From: Pseudomonadota bacterium
GTDB lineage: Bacteria; Pseudomonadota; Alphaproteobacteria; Micavibrionales; UBA2020
Direction: 5' to 3'
Assembly (NCBI GenBank): GCA_021845905.1
Contig: JAJZVA010000010.1
Location: 1-64,000 of the forward strand
Length of the DNA: 64,000 nucleotides
The notes below the pieces were generated by a model that had not been told where the DNA came from, did no database searches, and saw nothing but the letters and a program-made list of their open reading frames with translations. This document shows positions 40,958-49,360 of this stretch, one piece after another. The translations under genes were made by a program, and so were the position numbers. Each line of letters opens with the position of its first letter. The stretch's first letter is position 1.

Positions 40958-41583
40958 TTCTTCACCTTATATAAAACAGGGCGGCTGGGCGCGGCGTCCG
41001 CCTCGAACGCCGCCACTTGCAGGTTCAGCACATATGCGCCGTCCTTTACGCTGTTCGGCACATAAATAAATTCGGTGATCGTCACGCCGCCCCGCCAGAA
41101 AATGCGGTGGTTGGTCATCTTGGCATCATCCACGCGGTCGACCGACGGCAGATCGACCAGCAGATGTTTCACCCCCAGACTGACGATCCGCATCATCGCT
41201 TCGGGCGTAAAGGTCGGCCAGTCTTTATAGTGGCGCGTTTTCTTCGCGGGCGGGTTCGGCAGCGTGCGGATGATCAGCGCTTCGGCAGGCTTCGCCTTGA
41301 TGGATGAAATCAATCCCCGCTCCGGCTTCACCGTGACAAGCCGCGCCTCCGCGAGCCCGACGTTCGGCGCGAAAATTCTTTCTTTCGTGATATGGCCGAC
41401 GCATTCGGTATGCGTGCCGTTGAGATGCGGGCTGAAGGTATAAATTTCGCAGTTGCAGCTTGCGCCCTTGCGCGTATCCAGAAAAGTCTTTCGGCTTGCG
41501 GGTTCACCGCCGAAAGCCGACACCTGCTTTCTGCCGAACGAAACGGGGATGGAAATGTCGCAAACTTCCTGCAGCTTCAGCAT
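40954..41583 (-). CDS. kynB: Kynurenine formamidase-like cyclase-family hydrolase
   Basis: A 209-residue member of the cyclase/KynB metal-hydrolase family, assigned to N-formylkynurenine hydrolysis mainly by its place in the operon. The family metal motif HxGTHxDxPxH appears as HLNGTHTECVGH: one extra residue after the first His, Glu for Asp and no Pro. The metal-binding histidines are still there. The ATG at 41583 is preferred because AAGGAG lies 8 bases upstream; a GTG at 41592 is too close to it. It overlaps the decarboxylase stop. Confidence 0.75.
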   Translation of the reverse strand: MLKLQEVCDISIPVSFGRKQVSAFGGEPASRKTFLDTRKGASCNCEIYTFSPHLNGTHTECVGHITKERIFAPNVGLAEARLVTVKPERGLISSIKAKPAEALIIRTLPNPPAKKTRHYKDWPTFTPEAMMRIVSLGVKHLLVDLPSVDRVDDAKMTNHRIFWRGGVTITEFIYVPNSVKDGAYVLNLQVAAFEADAAPSRPVLYKVKK

Positions 41584-42590
41584 CCCAGCCACTCCTTCGC
41601 CGTGCCGCTGAACAAGCGCTCCCGCACGGGCACGGCAAGTTTTTCGATGTATTTTCCCGGATGGCCGATCTCGCCCAGCGGATAAGGGTAATCCGTGCCG
41701 AGCGCGACGCGCTCCGCGCCCAGTTGCGCGATCAGCATATGCAGCACGTTTTCATCGTGCACCAGAGAATCCACATAGACGCCGCATGTTCTGACCGTAT
41801 CATAAGGCGAAAGCTTGGACGCCGCCGCGAACAAATCAGGACGGCACGCCTGCCCGTGGTTCAACCGCCCGAGCATAGCCGGAAACGCGCCGCCGCCATG
41901 CGCATAAAGCACGCGCAATTTCGGCAGACGCTCATGCACGCCGCCGGAACGCATGGAATCGAACGCCAGCGCCGTCTCCAGCCCCATGCCGAGCAGCCAC
42001 GCGCGCCAGTTGCGGTTCATGACCTTTTGTTTCATCAGCCCGCCCCACGGATGCACGAACACGGCCATGTTCATCTCCGCCGCCGCTTCGAACACGGGAA
42101 ACAGCGCCGGATCGTCCAGATCCATGCCGTTGACGCTGGAATTGATCTCGATGCCATGCATGCCGAGTTTTCTGATGCGCGCCATCTCGGCAACGGCGCG
42201 GTCAGGGAAGCGCAGCGGCAGCGCGCCGATGGCCCGAAAGCGTTTGGGGAACTGCGCGGCCGTCGCGGCGTTGTCATCGTTGAGGATTTTGCAAATCTCC
42301 GCCGCATCATCCGCGTTGTCGACGTAATCGGGGATCATCATCGGCGTCGGCGACAGAACCTGCACCGTTATGCCGTGCCTGTCACAGTCTTCAAGACGCG
42401 CCGCGCCGTCGTAAGCGTTGGGCGCGACCTCGCGCTGCACTTCGCCTTTGGAATTCACCATCTCGGCGCAGCGGGGTTTCGCGGCATGCGCGCGCACGCG
42501 GATAAAATCGTCGTAATGCGTGAAGCGCGAGAGCGCGTCATACGTCTCGGGCGACGTGACGGTATGGGTATGGACGTCCCACTTCTCCAT
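41577..42590 (-). CDS. 2-Amino-3-carboxymuconate-6-semialdehyde decarboxylase
   Basis: A 337-residue amidohydrolase-fold decarboxylase (ACMSD) that converts the ring-opened product of 3-hydroxyanthranilate into 2-aminomuconate semialdehyde, steering carbon away from quinolinate. Metal ligands are visible in DVHTHT at the N-terminus, FVHPWG, YAHGGG and GTDYPYPLGE. The start is the ATG at 42590, overlapping the dioxygenase stop (TAATG). Confidence 0.93.
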   Translation of the reverse strand: MEKWDVHTHTVTSPETYDALSRFTHYDDFIRVRAHAAKPRCAEMVNSKGEVQREVAPNAYDGAARLEDCDRHGITVQVLSPTPMMIPDYVDNADDAAEICKILNDDNAATAAQFPKRFRAIGALPLRFPDRAVAEMARIRKLGMHGIEINSSVNGMDLDDPALFPVFEAAAEMNMAVFVHPWGGLMKQKVMNRNWRAWLLGMGLETALAFDSMRSGGVHERLPKLRVLYAHGGGAFPAMLGRLNHGQACRPDLFAAASKLSPYDTVRTCGVYVDSLVHDENVLHMLIAQLGAERVALGTDYPYPLGEIGHPGKYIEKLAVPVRERLFSGTAKEWLGC

Positions 42591-43108
42591 TATTTTCCAT
42601 TCTCCGGCAGGGGCATGACATGACTGCACGACTTGCACGTGCGCGCCTTTTCATCGTTCCAAAAGCGGTCGAACAACGGCGGCAGATCCTTCACGATGCT
42701 CTTGAGCGGCAGAAATTCCTCATGCAATTTGGCGTGGCACTTGTCGCAGTACCAGAGAAAACCGTCCAGCTCTTCCGGCCGGCGTTTGCGCTCGACGACG
42801 AGGCCGACCGTATCCGGCTTACGCTGCGGCGAATGGTGCACGTGCGCGGGCAGCAGGAACATCTCGCCTTCCTTGATCCCGATATCGCGCGGCTTGCCGT
42901 CTTCCATGACGCGCAGCACCATGTCGCCCTCGATCTGGTAGAAAAATTCCTCGCCGGGATCGTCGTGATAATCCTTGCGCGTGTTCGGCCCGCCGATGGC
43001 CATGATGATGAAGTCGCCGTCGCTGAAAACCGTCTGGTTGCAAACGGGCGGCTTCAGTTTATCGCGGTTGTCTTCGACCCATTTCATGAAATTGAACGGC
43101 GGTTGCAT
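42590..43108 (-). CDS. 3-Hydroxyanthranilate 3,4-dioxygenase
   Basis: A 172-residue cupin dioxygenase that opens the ring of 3-hydroxyanthranilate. The iron ligands lie in YHDDPGEEFFYQIEGD and LPAHVHHSPQ. The C-terminal CDKCH and CKSCSH pairs form the rubredoxin-like second metal site found in bacterial enzymes. An AAGGAGG ribosome site is located in the end of the RidA gene, and the ATG directly follows that gene's TAA. Confidence 0.95.
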   Translation of the reverse strand: MQPPFNFMKWVEDNRDKLKPPVCNQTVFSDGDFIIMAIGGPNTRKDYHDDPGEEFFYQIEGDMVLRVMEDGKPRDIGIKEGEMFLLPAHVHHSPQRKPDTVGLVVERKRRPEELDGFLWYCDKCHAKLHEEFLPLKSIVKDLPPLFDRFWNDEKARTCKSCSHVMPLPENGK

Positions 43109-43507
43109 TTAATCCTCCTTTAACGCGGCGATGCATTTAAGTTCGATGGAAATCGGCGTCGGCAGGCAGTTGATCTCGACGGTGGTGCGGCACGGCTGAT
43201 GATCGGCGAAATATTCCGCCCACAGTTTGTTATAGACCGGAAAATCGTGTTTCATGTCGGTCAGAAACACCGTGACATCGACCAGATCCTCCCAACTTGC
43301 GCCCGACGCCTCGAGAACGTTCTTCACGTTTTCGAAAACGCTGCGGCACTGCGCCTCGATACCCTGCGGAATCTCTTTGCTGCCTTTGACGCGCGGGCCG
43401 ACGCCAGAGAGAAACAGCAGGTTGCCCACGCGCTTTGCGTGCGGATAAAGCCCGACGGGGTCAGGCGCCCTCTCTGCATTTATATTTTCCGAATTGATAC
43501 CGCTCAT
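43109..43507 (-). CDS. RidA-family 2-aminomuconate deaminase
   Basis: A 132-residue RidA/YjgF-family protein. In 3-hydroxyanthranilate and 2-nitrobenzoate catabolic clusters the equivalent protein is 2-aminomuconate deaminase, which yields 4-oxalocrotonate; the operon makes that the likely role. Family features: GVGPRVKG, EASGASWEDLVDVTVFLTD and the conserved Arg in CRTTVEI. It overlaps the dehydrogenase gene by 4 bases. Confidence 0.85.
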   Translation of the reverse strand: MSGINSENINAERAPDPVGLYPHAKRVGNLLFLSGVGPRVKGSKEIPQGIEAQCRSVFENVKNVLEASGASWEDLVDVTVFLTDMKHDFPVYNKLWAEYFADHQPCRTTVEINCLPTPISIELKCIAALKED

Positions 43508-44943
43508 ATGCACCTCGATACGGTTTTTTCCTCGGTGAAAAATTCCAGCGCGCGGCGGCCGCCCTCGCGCCCGACGCCCGATTTTTTGACGCCGCCGAAG
43601 GGCGTGTGCAAATCGCGCATGTTCCAGCAGTTCTGCCAGACGATGCCGCTTTCGATGTGCGCGGCGACGCGGTCGGCCTTTACCCGGTCTTGCGTCCACA
43701 CCGACGCGGCAAGGCCGTATTCGACATTGTTGGCGAGCGCGACGGCTTCCTCTTCGGTTTTGAACGGCATGATGGTGACCACGGGGCCGAAAATCTCTTC
43801 CTGATTGGTGCGGCAGGTCATCGGCAGGCCTTCGATGATCGTCGGCGCGATAAACCAGCCGTCCTTGCAGCGCCCGTCGACAATATATCGCCGACCACCG
43901 GTGAGGATTTTTCCACCCTCTTTTTGCGCGAGGTCGATATACCCCAACACTTTTTCCATGTGCGTCTTGGAGACCATCGGGCCGTGCTGCGTTTCTGCAA
44001 GCAGCGGGTCGCCGATTTTGATTTCTTTCGCGCGGGCGACAAAAGCTTTTTTGAAATCTTCGTAAATCGCTTCCTGCACCAGCAGGCGCGAACCGCAGAG
44101 GCAGATTTGCCCCTGATTGGAAAAACCCGCCGTGATCGCGCCTTCGACCGCCTTGTTCAAATCCGCATCGTCAAAAACAATCGTCGGATTTTTGCCGCCG
44201 AGTTCGAGCGAGACTTTTTTAAGCTGCTGCGCGGCGCTTGCGTAAATCGTTTTGCCCGTCGCCGTGCCGCCGGTGAACGAGATGGCAGGGATATCAGGAT
44301 GCGCGGTCATCTCCGCGCCGATGTTCGCGCCCTTGCCGTGCAAAACGTTGAGCACGCCCGCCGGGATCCCCGCCTCGTTGGCAAGCCCCGCGAGCATACA
44401 AGCCGTCATCGGCGTCACTTCGCTCGGCTTGGCGATGACGCAGTTCCCCGCCGCCAGCGCGGGCGCGAATTTCCAAGTGAAAAGCAGCATCGGCAAATTC
44501 CACGGCGAGATCGTCGCCACCACGCCAAGCGGCTGCGGCAAAGTGTAGCTTTCGATCTTGTCCGTCTTGAATTTTTCACCGGTAAATGTCACGGCCTCGT
44601 CGGCGAAAAAGCGCAGGTTGGCGCTGCCGCGCGCGATGTTGACCGCCGCGCACCCCGCGACGGGGCGGCCATTGTCGATACATTCCGCGCGGGCGAATGC
44701 GTCTTTATTTCTATCAATCAGATCGGCGAGTTTGTGCAGGGCTTTCGCGCGTTCTGCGGCAGGCATATCGCGCCACGCGGGGAAAGCTTTTTTCGCCGCC
44801 GTCACGGCCAGTTCCAGATCCTCCGCGCCGGAATCCGGCACCAGCGCATAAGGCGCGCCGACGGACGGATCATCGGTTTCGAAATACCGCCCCGAAACGG
44901 GTTCGCGCATCTCGCCGCCGATGAAATTGAGAATCTTCTGCAT
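43504..44943 (-). CDS. 2-Aminomuconate-6-semialdehyde dehydrogenase
   Basis: A 479-residue NAD-dependent aldehyde dehydrogenase. The glutamate motif LELGGKNPTIVFDDAD and the catalytic cysteine in GQICLCGSR are present, along with WNLPMLLFTWK and FGPVVTIMPF. The operon context (after ACMSD) makes aminomuconate semialdehyde the likely substrate; sequence alone only proves the aldehyde dehydrogenase family. It joins the SDR gene by a TAATG overlap. Confidence 0.88.
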   Translation of the reverse strand: MQKILNFIGGEMREPVSGRYFETDDPSVGAPYALVPDSGAEDLELAVTAAKKAFPAWRDMPAAERAKALHKLADLIDRNKDAFARAECIDNGRPVAGCAAVNIARGSANLRFFADEAVTFTGEKFKTDKIESYTLPQPLGVVATISPWNLPMLLFTWKFAPALAAGNCVIAKPSEVTPMTACMLAGLANEAGIPAGVLNVLHGKGANIGAEMTAHPDIPAISFTGGTATGKTIYASAAQQLKKVSLELGGKNPTIVFDDADLNKAVEGAITAGFSNQGQICLCGSRLLVQEAIYEDFKKAFVARAKEIKIGDPLLAETQHGPMVSKTHMEKVLGYIDLAQKEGGKILTGGRRYIVDGRCKDGWFIAPTIIEGLPMTCRTNQEEIFGPVVTIMPFKTEEEAVALANNVEYGLAASVWTQDRVKADRVAAHIESGIVWQNCWNMRDLHTPFGGVKKSGVGREGGRRALEFFTEEKTVSRCI

Positions 44944-45722
44944 TACAAGCTCAAGGTCCGCCCGCCGTCGACGGGCAGATTGATACCGTTGATATAAGCC
45001 GCGGCGGGACTGGCGAGAAAGGCGACTGCCTGCGCGATTTCTTCCGGCCTGCCGTAGCGCCCGACGGGCACTTGCGCCTTTTCTTCGGCGATGATCTCGT
45101 CTTCGCTCTTGCCGGTTTTGGCGGCTTTCCCTGAGACAATCTCTTTCATCCGGTCGGTGTCGATCGGCCCCGGCAGAATGTTGTTGACCGTGACGCCGAA
45201 GCCGCCCAGTTCGCCCGCCAGCGTCTTCGCCCAGTTGGCGACCGCGCCGCGGATGGTGTTGGAGACGCCCAGCCCCTTGATCGGCTGTTTCACCGAAGTG
45301 GAGATGATGTTGATGATGCGGCCATATTTTTCCGCCTTCATGCCGTCGAGCAACGCCTGCGCCAGCGTATGGCTTGCCAATAAATGCTGGCGGAACGTTT
45401 TCTCGAAATCTTCAATGTGCGCCAGATGCGCCGGACCCGCGGGCGGCCCGCCTGTATTGTTGATCAGGATATGAAACGGCCCATGCTCTTTGACATGCGC
45501 GGTGATTTTTTCCTTCAAGCCCGCCGTATCCGACACATCCAGCGCCAGCGCGCGATGCCCCTTGCCTTTCAAACCGGCCTTCACCTGTTCGAGAACATCA
45601 GCCCGCCGCGCGACGACCGTCACCTCCGCGCCCAGCGATGCCAGCTCTTCGGCGATCGCCCGCCCCATGCCCTTGCTCGCGCCGCAGACAAGCGCGCGTT
45701 TGCCTGTTAAATCAATATTCAT
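44943..45722 (-). CDS. Short-chain dehydrogenase/reductase, first gene of the kynurenine operon
   Basis: A 259-residue classical SDR with the cofactor motif GASKGMGRA and an NNTGG motif in place of NNAG. The usual catalytic Tyr-x-x-x-Lys is not seen: the position after the catalytic Ser region (IISTSVKQPIKGLGVSNTIRGA) has no Tyr or Lys, with Asn-Thr-Ile-Arg instead. This divergent active site is known in some SDRs near catabolic operons, but the substrate here is unknown. It starts at the ATG at 45722 with AAAGG upstream and leads the operon. Confidence 0.85.
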   Translation of the reverse strand: MNIDLTGKRALVCGASKGMGRAIAEELASLGAEVTVVARRADVLEQVKAGLKGKGHRALALDVSDTAGLKEKITAHVKEHGPFHILINNTGGPPAGPAHLAHIEDFEKTFRQHLLASHTLAQALLDGMKAEKYGRIINIISTSVKQPIKGLGVSNTIRGAVANWAKTLAGELGGFGVTVNNILPGPIDTDRMKEIVSGKAAKTGKSEDEIIAEEKAQVPVGRYGRPEEIAQAVAFLASPAAAYINGINLPVDGGRTLSL

Positions 45723-45801
45723 AATATAACCTTTTGCGATGTAACCGACTCTATCAGATCGCGCAAAGGCGTCCAAAAGAAATGTCGTCCTTCAAGCAAG
45801 T

Positions 45802-46149
45802 TCAGAGAGCGGCTTTTGCCGCTTTCGAGGATGAAAGGTGATTGGCAATGCCGTTCGCGCCCGAGGCAGCAAGGTGCGCGACACCGCCGCCGACGAGAGA
45901 AACCGCCTTGCCGAACGCCAGCACAAGACCGCCGGCTGCAAGAGCCGCGAGAGCCGCAGGCGCGGCGCCGCCAAACGCCATCGGCAGGCTCACGAACATC
46001 AAAGCCCCGCCCACGACCAGCGGCTTCAGATACAGCACGCGCTCCGCCAGGCGTCCGGCGCGGTTGAATTGAAAGCTGACGCCGCTTCCGCCCAGCGTGA
46101 ACTGGCTTGAAGGTTTTGCCGCCGCCCAGTTGAAGAATTTCCTGATCAT
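45802..46149 (-). CDS. Small membrane protein of unknown function
   Basis: A 115-residue protein with two alanine- and glycine-rich hydrophobic helices (about 42-65 and 66-95). The N-terminus is basic and aromatic, the C-terminus is serine- and alanine-rich. A strong AGGAGG ribosome site precedes the ATG. It is divergent from gpt and separated from the kynurenine operon by about 80 bases. No family is recognised. Confidence 0.6.
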   Translation of the reverse strand: MIRKFFNWAAAKPSSQFTLGGSGVSFQFNRAGRLAERVLYLKPLVVGGALMFVSLPMAFGGAAPAALAALAAGGLVLAFGKAVSLVGGGVAHLAASGANGIANHLSSSKAAKAAL

Positions 46150-46222
46150 GATAAAGCCTCCTTGAACAGGCGATGATTCCGTTAACTTGTGATGGCTCTC
46201 AGCATAACAAATCCACCCGGAT

Positions 46223-46252
46223 TTGACAAAAATTATTCAGCGCCGCTAAATA
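46223..46252 (+). promoter_or_regulatory. Candidate promoter of gpt
   Basis: A perfect TTGACA (46223-46228) is followed after 18 bases by TAAATA (46247-46252), 76 bases ahead of the gpt ATG. A second possible promoter lies nearer: TTGCCA at 46275-46280 and TATATA at about 46297-46304. Confidence 0.4.
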
Positions 46253-46327
46253 TGACATAATTTCAACATTGTTTTTGCCAATCGCGCGCAAGCCTGTATA
46301 TATATCTGAATTGACCGGAGGTTCCTC

Positions 46328-46831
46328 ATGAGTGATTCATCGTCGTCGCCCAAACGTTTCCTTGTCTCGTGGGATCAGTTCCACCGCGACTGCAAGGCGC
46401 TGGCGTGGCGGCTTGTCGATAAAAACCCCCACTGGAAAGGCATTATCGCCATCACGCGCGGCGGCATGATTCCCGCGGGCATCGTCGCGCGCGAGCTGGA
46501 GATCAAGCTGGTCGAAACCGTCGGCGTTTCGAGCTACGACGACAAAACCCAGCGTCAGGCGAACATCATCAAGAGCTTCAATGCGAACATCGTCGGCGAC
46601 GGAGATGGCTGGCTGGTCATCGACGATCTCGTCGACAGCGGCAATACCGCCAAAATCCTCCGCAATATGCTGCCCAAAGCGCACATCGCCACCGTCTACG
46701 CCAAACCCACCGGCGAACCTCTTGCCGATACTTATGTCACATGGGTCAGTCAGGACACGTGGATCTATTTTCCATGGGACATCGACATCCAGCCCATGGA
46801 TCCGATTGCCTCCGTCCGCAAACAGGGCTAA
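46328..46831 (+). CDS. gpt: Xanthine-guanine phosphoribosyltransferase
   Basis: A 167-residue purine-salvage enzyme that converts xanthine and guanine with PRPP into XMP and GMP. The PRPP-binding motif VIDDLVDSGNTAK and the base-binding region near WIYFPWDID match E. coli Gpt. The ribosome site GGAGG is 6 bases before the ATG. Confidence 0.93.
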   Translation: MSDSSSSPKRFLVSWDQFHRDCKALAWRLVDKNPHWKGIIAITRGGMIPAGIVARELEIKLVETVGVSSYDDKTQRQANIIKSFNANIVGDGDGWLVIDDLVDSGNTAKILRNMLPKAHIATVYAKPTGEPLADTYVTWVSQDTWIYFPWDIDIQPMDPIASVRKQG

Positions 46832-46873
46832 TCTACCCTATTGATAAAAAATAATTAAAAAAGGCTCGCCACA

Positions 46874-47371
46874 ATGGAAACAAACAAGATCCTCGCCGCT
46901 ATCCTCGTCGCCGGTATTGTCGCCATGATGTCCGGTTTCATCGCCAAGGAACTGACGCCAACCCAGCACCTGAAGAAAGACGCCTTCGCCATCGCCGTGC
47001 CCAAGCAGGCGACGACGGCCGCCGCCGCGCCGAAACTCCTGCCCTTCAAGGATTACATGGCCAAGGCCAGCCTGACCAAAGGCCAGCAGACCGCGCAAGT
47101 CTGCGGCGCCTGCCACGTCTTCACCAAGGGCGGCGGCAACGGCATCGGCCCGAACCTCTTCGGCGTCGTCGGCAACAAGCTTGCCGACGTTCCGGGCTTC
47201 GCGTTCTCCGACGCCATGAAAGCCAAGGGCGGCGTCTGGACGCCCGAACGGCTCAACGACTGGCTGACCGACCCGCAGAAATTCATCCCCGGCACCAAGA
47301 TGACCTTTGCCGGCCTGCCCGATCCGCAGGACCGCGCCGACGTCATCAAATATCTTGAATCGCTGAAATGA
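46874..47371 (+). CDS. Membrane-anchored class I cytochrome c
   Basis: A 165-residue cytochrome c with an uncleaved N-terminal membrane helix (about 6-24), an alanine-rich linker, and one heme site CGACH (77-81). A likely axial Met lies at TKMTF (Met143). This is the CycM/c552 layout of alphaproteobacteria, which passes electrons between the bc1 complex and terminal oxidase at the periplasmic face. Its stop overlaps the SIMPL gene start (4 bases). Confidence 0.92.
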   Translation: METNKILAAILVAGIVAMMSGFIAKELTPTQHLKKDAFAIAVPKQATTAAAAPKLLPFKDYMAKASLTKGQQTAQVCGACHVFTKGGGNGIGPNLFGVVGNKLADVPGFAFSDAMKAKGGVWTPERLNDWLTDPQKFIPGTKMTFAGLPDPQDRADVIKYLESLK

Positions 47372-48081
47372 ACGCGAAAAACTTCGCCGCCGCCGCCTTT
47401 CTCCCGTGCTTTTTCTGCACGGGCCCGGCCGGCGCGGCGGAGAACGGCAACACGCTTCTCGACCTGGCGGTTCACGCCTCCGTGCGCGTCGTGCCGGACA
47501 TGGCGACGATCGGCGCCGGCGTATCCGACTCCGCCGCTTCGCCGGACAAGGCCATGCGCGACAACGCCGCGAAAATGGCCAAAATCATGCAGGTTTTGAA
47601 ATCCAAAGGCATTGCGGACAGGGACATTCAGACGTCAGACATCAACGTGCGCCCGCAATACGACTACAGGAACAACGCCGCGCCGCCGCGCATCGTTTCC
47701 TACGCGGTGAGCGACGATGTCGATGTCGTCCTGCATGACATGAAGGATATCGGTCCCGTTCTCGACGCGCTCACGGCGGCTGGCGCAAACCGGATCAGCG
47801 GGCCGTATTTCTCCGTCGCGCATCCCGGTACGTTTCTTGACGCCGCGCGCAGGAAGGCCGTCGACAAGGCTCAGAAACGCGCCGCTCTCTATGCTTCCGC
47901 CACCGGTCTCAAAGTCAAACGCATTGCAACGATCACCGAGCAGGACGGCGGCGGCTTCGTTGCGCCGCGCCCCGTGATGATGAACGCGATGTTCGCCAAA
48001 GCGGACGTCGTAACGCCCGTGTCGCCGGGCCAGACGACTCTGTCCGTGACGCTCGACGTGAAATACGTGCTTGCTCCATAA
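47368..48081 (+). CDS. SIMPL-domain (DUF541) periplasmic protein
   Basis: A 237-residue exported protein with a signal peptide (about 1-24) and one SIMPL/DUF541 domain. Typical features: a Met-Ala-rich helix (NAAKMAKIMQVLKSKGIADRDIQTSDINVRPQY), then a C-terminal AQKRAALYASATGLKVKRIATI segment. Family function is not settled, though members are linked to oxidative stress. It is coupled to the cytochrome gene. Confidence 0.88.
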   Translation: MNAKNFAAAAFLPCFFCTGPAGAAENGNTLLDLAVHASVRVVPDMATIGAGVSDSAASPDKAMRDNAAKMAKIMQVLKSKGIADRDIQTSDINVRPQYDYRNNAAPPRIVSYAVSDDVDVVLHDMKDIGPVLDALTAAGANRISGPYFSVAHPGTFLDAARRKAVDKAQKRAALYASATGLKVKRIATITEQDGGGFVAPRPVMMNAMFAKADVVTPVSPGQTTLSVTLDVKYVLAP

Positions 48082-48100
48082 AATTCCGCCCGTTCAGACC

Positions 48101-48140
48101 TGCGTCAGGCGACGCTGTATTTTTGCGTCAGGCGACGCTG
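48101..48140. repeat. Short tandem duplication at the aminotransferase stop
   Basis: A 17-base sequence at 48101-48117 recurs exactly at 48124-48140, 23 bases apart. The second copy holds the stop codon and last codons of the aspartate aminotransferase gene; the first copy lies just downstream of the stop. Confidence 0.8.
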
Positions 48141-49360
48141 GACTTCGCCGCGCCGGAGGCCATCAGCTCGGCACAGGCGTCGGCGATGCGCGCGCAGGCC
48201 TTGGCGAGCGTTTCCTTCGACAACGCATACGAGATGCGGAAACACGGCGATGCGCCGAACTCCGCGCCCGGCACCACGGCGACGAGATGCTTTTCCAGCA
48301 AAAAGTCGCAGAAATCCGCGTCGGACTTGATCACCTTGCCTTCGGCTGTCTTCTTGCCGATGACGCCCTCGATGGTCGCGAAAACATAGAACGCGCCCTG
48401 CGGCACGTCGCAAGACAGACCTTCGATCTTCGACAGCGCGGAGACGACGGCGTCGCGGCGCTCCTGAAAGCTCTTGCGCCACTCTTTCAGGAACGACTGA
48501 TCGCCGGTCAGCGCGGCGGCGGCGGCGGCCTGACTGATCGAGCTTGCGCCCGAGGTCGTCTGCCCCTGCACTTTCGACATCGCCTTGATGACCTCGACGG
48601 GCCCGCCCGCGAAGCCGATGCGCCAGCCGGTCATCGCATAGGCTTTCGAGACGCCGTTGACGGTGAGCGTGCGGTCGAAGAGTTTCGGCTCGACTTCCGC
48701 GATGGTGGAGAATTTGAGCCCGTCGTAGATCAGGTGTTCGTAAATGTCGTCGGTCAGCACATAGACCTGCGGGTGCTTCAGCAACACGTCCGCCAGACCC
48801 CGCAGCTCCTCGCGGGAATAGACCGCGCCGGTCGGGTTGCCCGGCGAATTGAGGATGAACCATTTGGTCTTCGGCGTGATGGCTTTTTCAAGCTGCTGGG
48901 GGGTGATTTTGAAGCCCGTCTCCGCCGTGGCGTTGACGATCACCGGCGTGCCGCCCGCGAGGTTCACCATCTCGGGGTACGAGAGCCAGTACGGCGCGGG
49001 GATGACGACTTCGTCGCCCGCGTCCACCGTCGCGAGGAAGGTGTTTGACAAAACCTGCTTGCCGCCGGTCGAGACGATCACCTGATCCATGCCGTAGGTC
49101 AGGTTGTTGTCGCGCTTGAACTTGGCGATGACGGCCTTGCGCGCGTCGAGCGTGCCGGGCACCGGCGGATATTTCGTCTGACCCTTGTCCATGGCTTCCT
49201 TGGCGGCTTTCTTGATGTAGTCGGGCGTGTCGAAATCCGGCTCGCCGACCGAAAGGCCGATGACATCCTTGCCTTCGGCCTGCATTTCCTTCGCGCGGGC
49301 GGCGAGGACAAGCGTGGCGGACGGTTTGATTTTTTCGAGGCGTTTGGCTGCGATGCTCAT
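48128..49360 (-). CDS. aatA: Aspartate aminotransferase (class I)
   Basis: A 410-residue PLP aminotransferase of the Ib (alphaproteobacterial/Thermus-like) group. Features: LSVGEPDFDTPDYIKKAA, NSPGNPTGAVYSREEL, and the PLP-lysine segment NGVSKAYAMTGWRIGFAGG. The start is the ATG at 49360, overlapping the kinase stop as ATGA. Substrate preference for aspartate versus prephenate is not certain from sequence. Confidence 0.93.
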   Translation of the reverse strand: MSIAAKRLEKIKPSATLVLAARAKEMQAEGKDVIGLSVGEPDFDTPDYIKKAAKEAMDKGQTKYPPVPGTLDARKAVIAKFKRDNNLTYGMDQVIVSTGGKQVLSNTFLATVDAGDEVVIPAPYWLSYPEMVNLAGGTPVIVNATAETGFKITPQQLEKAITPKTKWFILNSPGNPTGAVYSREELRGLADVLLKHPQVYVLTDDIYEHLIYDGLKFSTIAEVEPKLFDRTLTVNGVSKAYAMTGWRIGFAGGPVEVIKAMSKVQGQTTSGASSISQAAAAAALTGDQSFLKEWRKSFQERRDAVVSALSKIEGLSCDVPQGAFYVFATIEGVIGKKTAEGKVIKSDADFCDFLLEKHLVAVVPGAEFGASPCFRISYALSKETLAKACARIADACAELMASGAAKSSVA

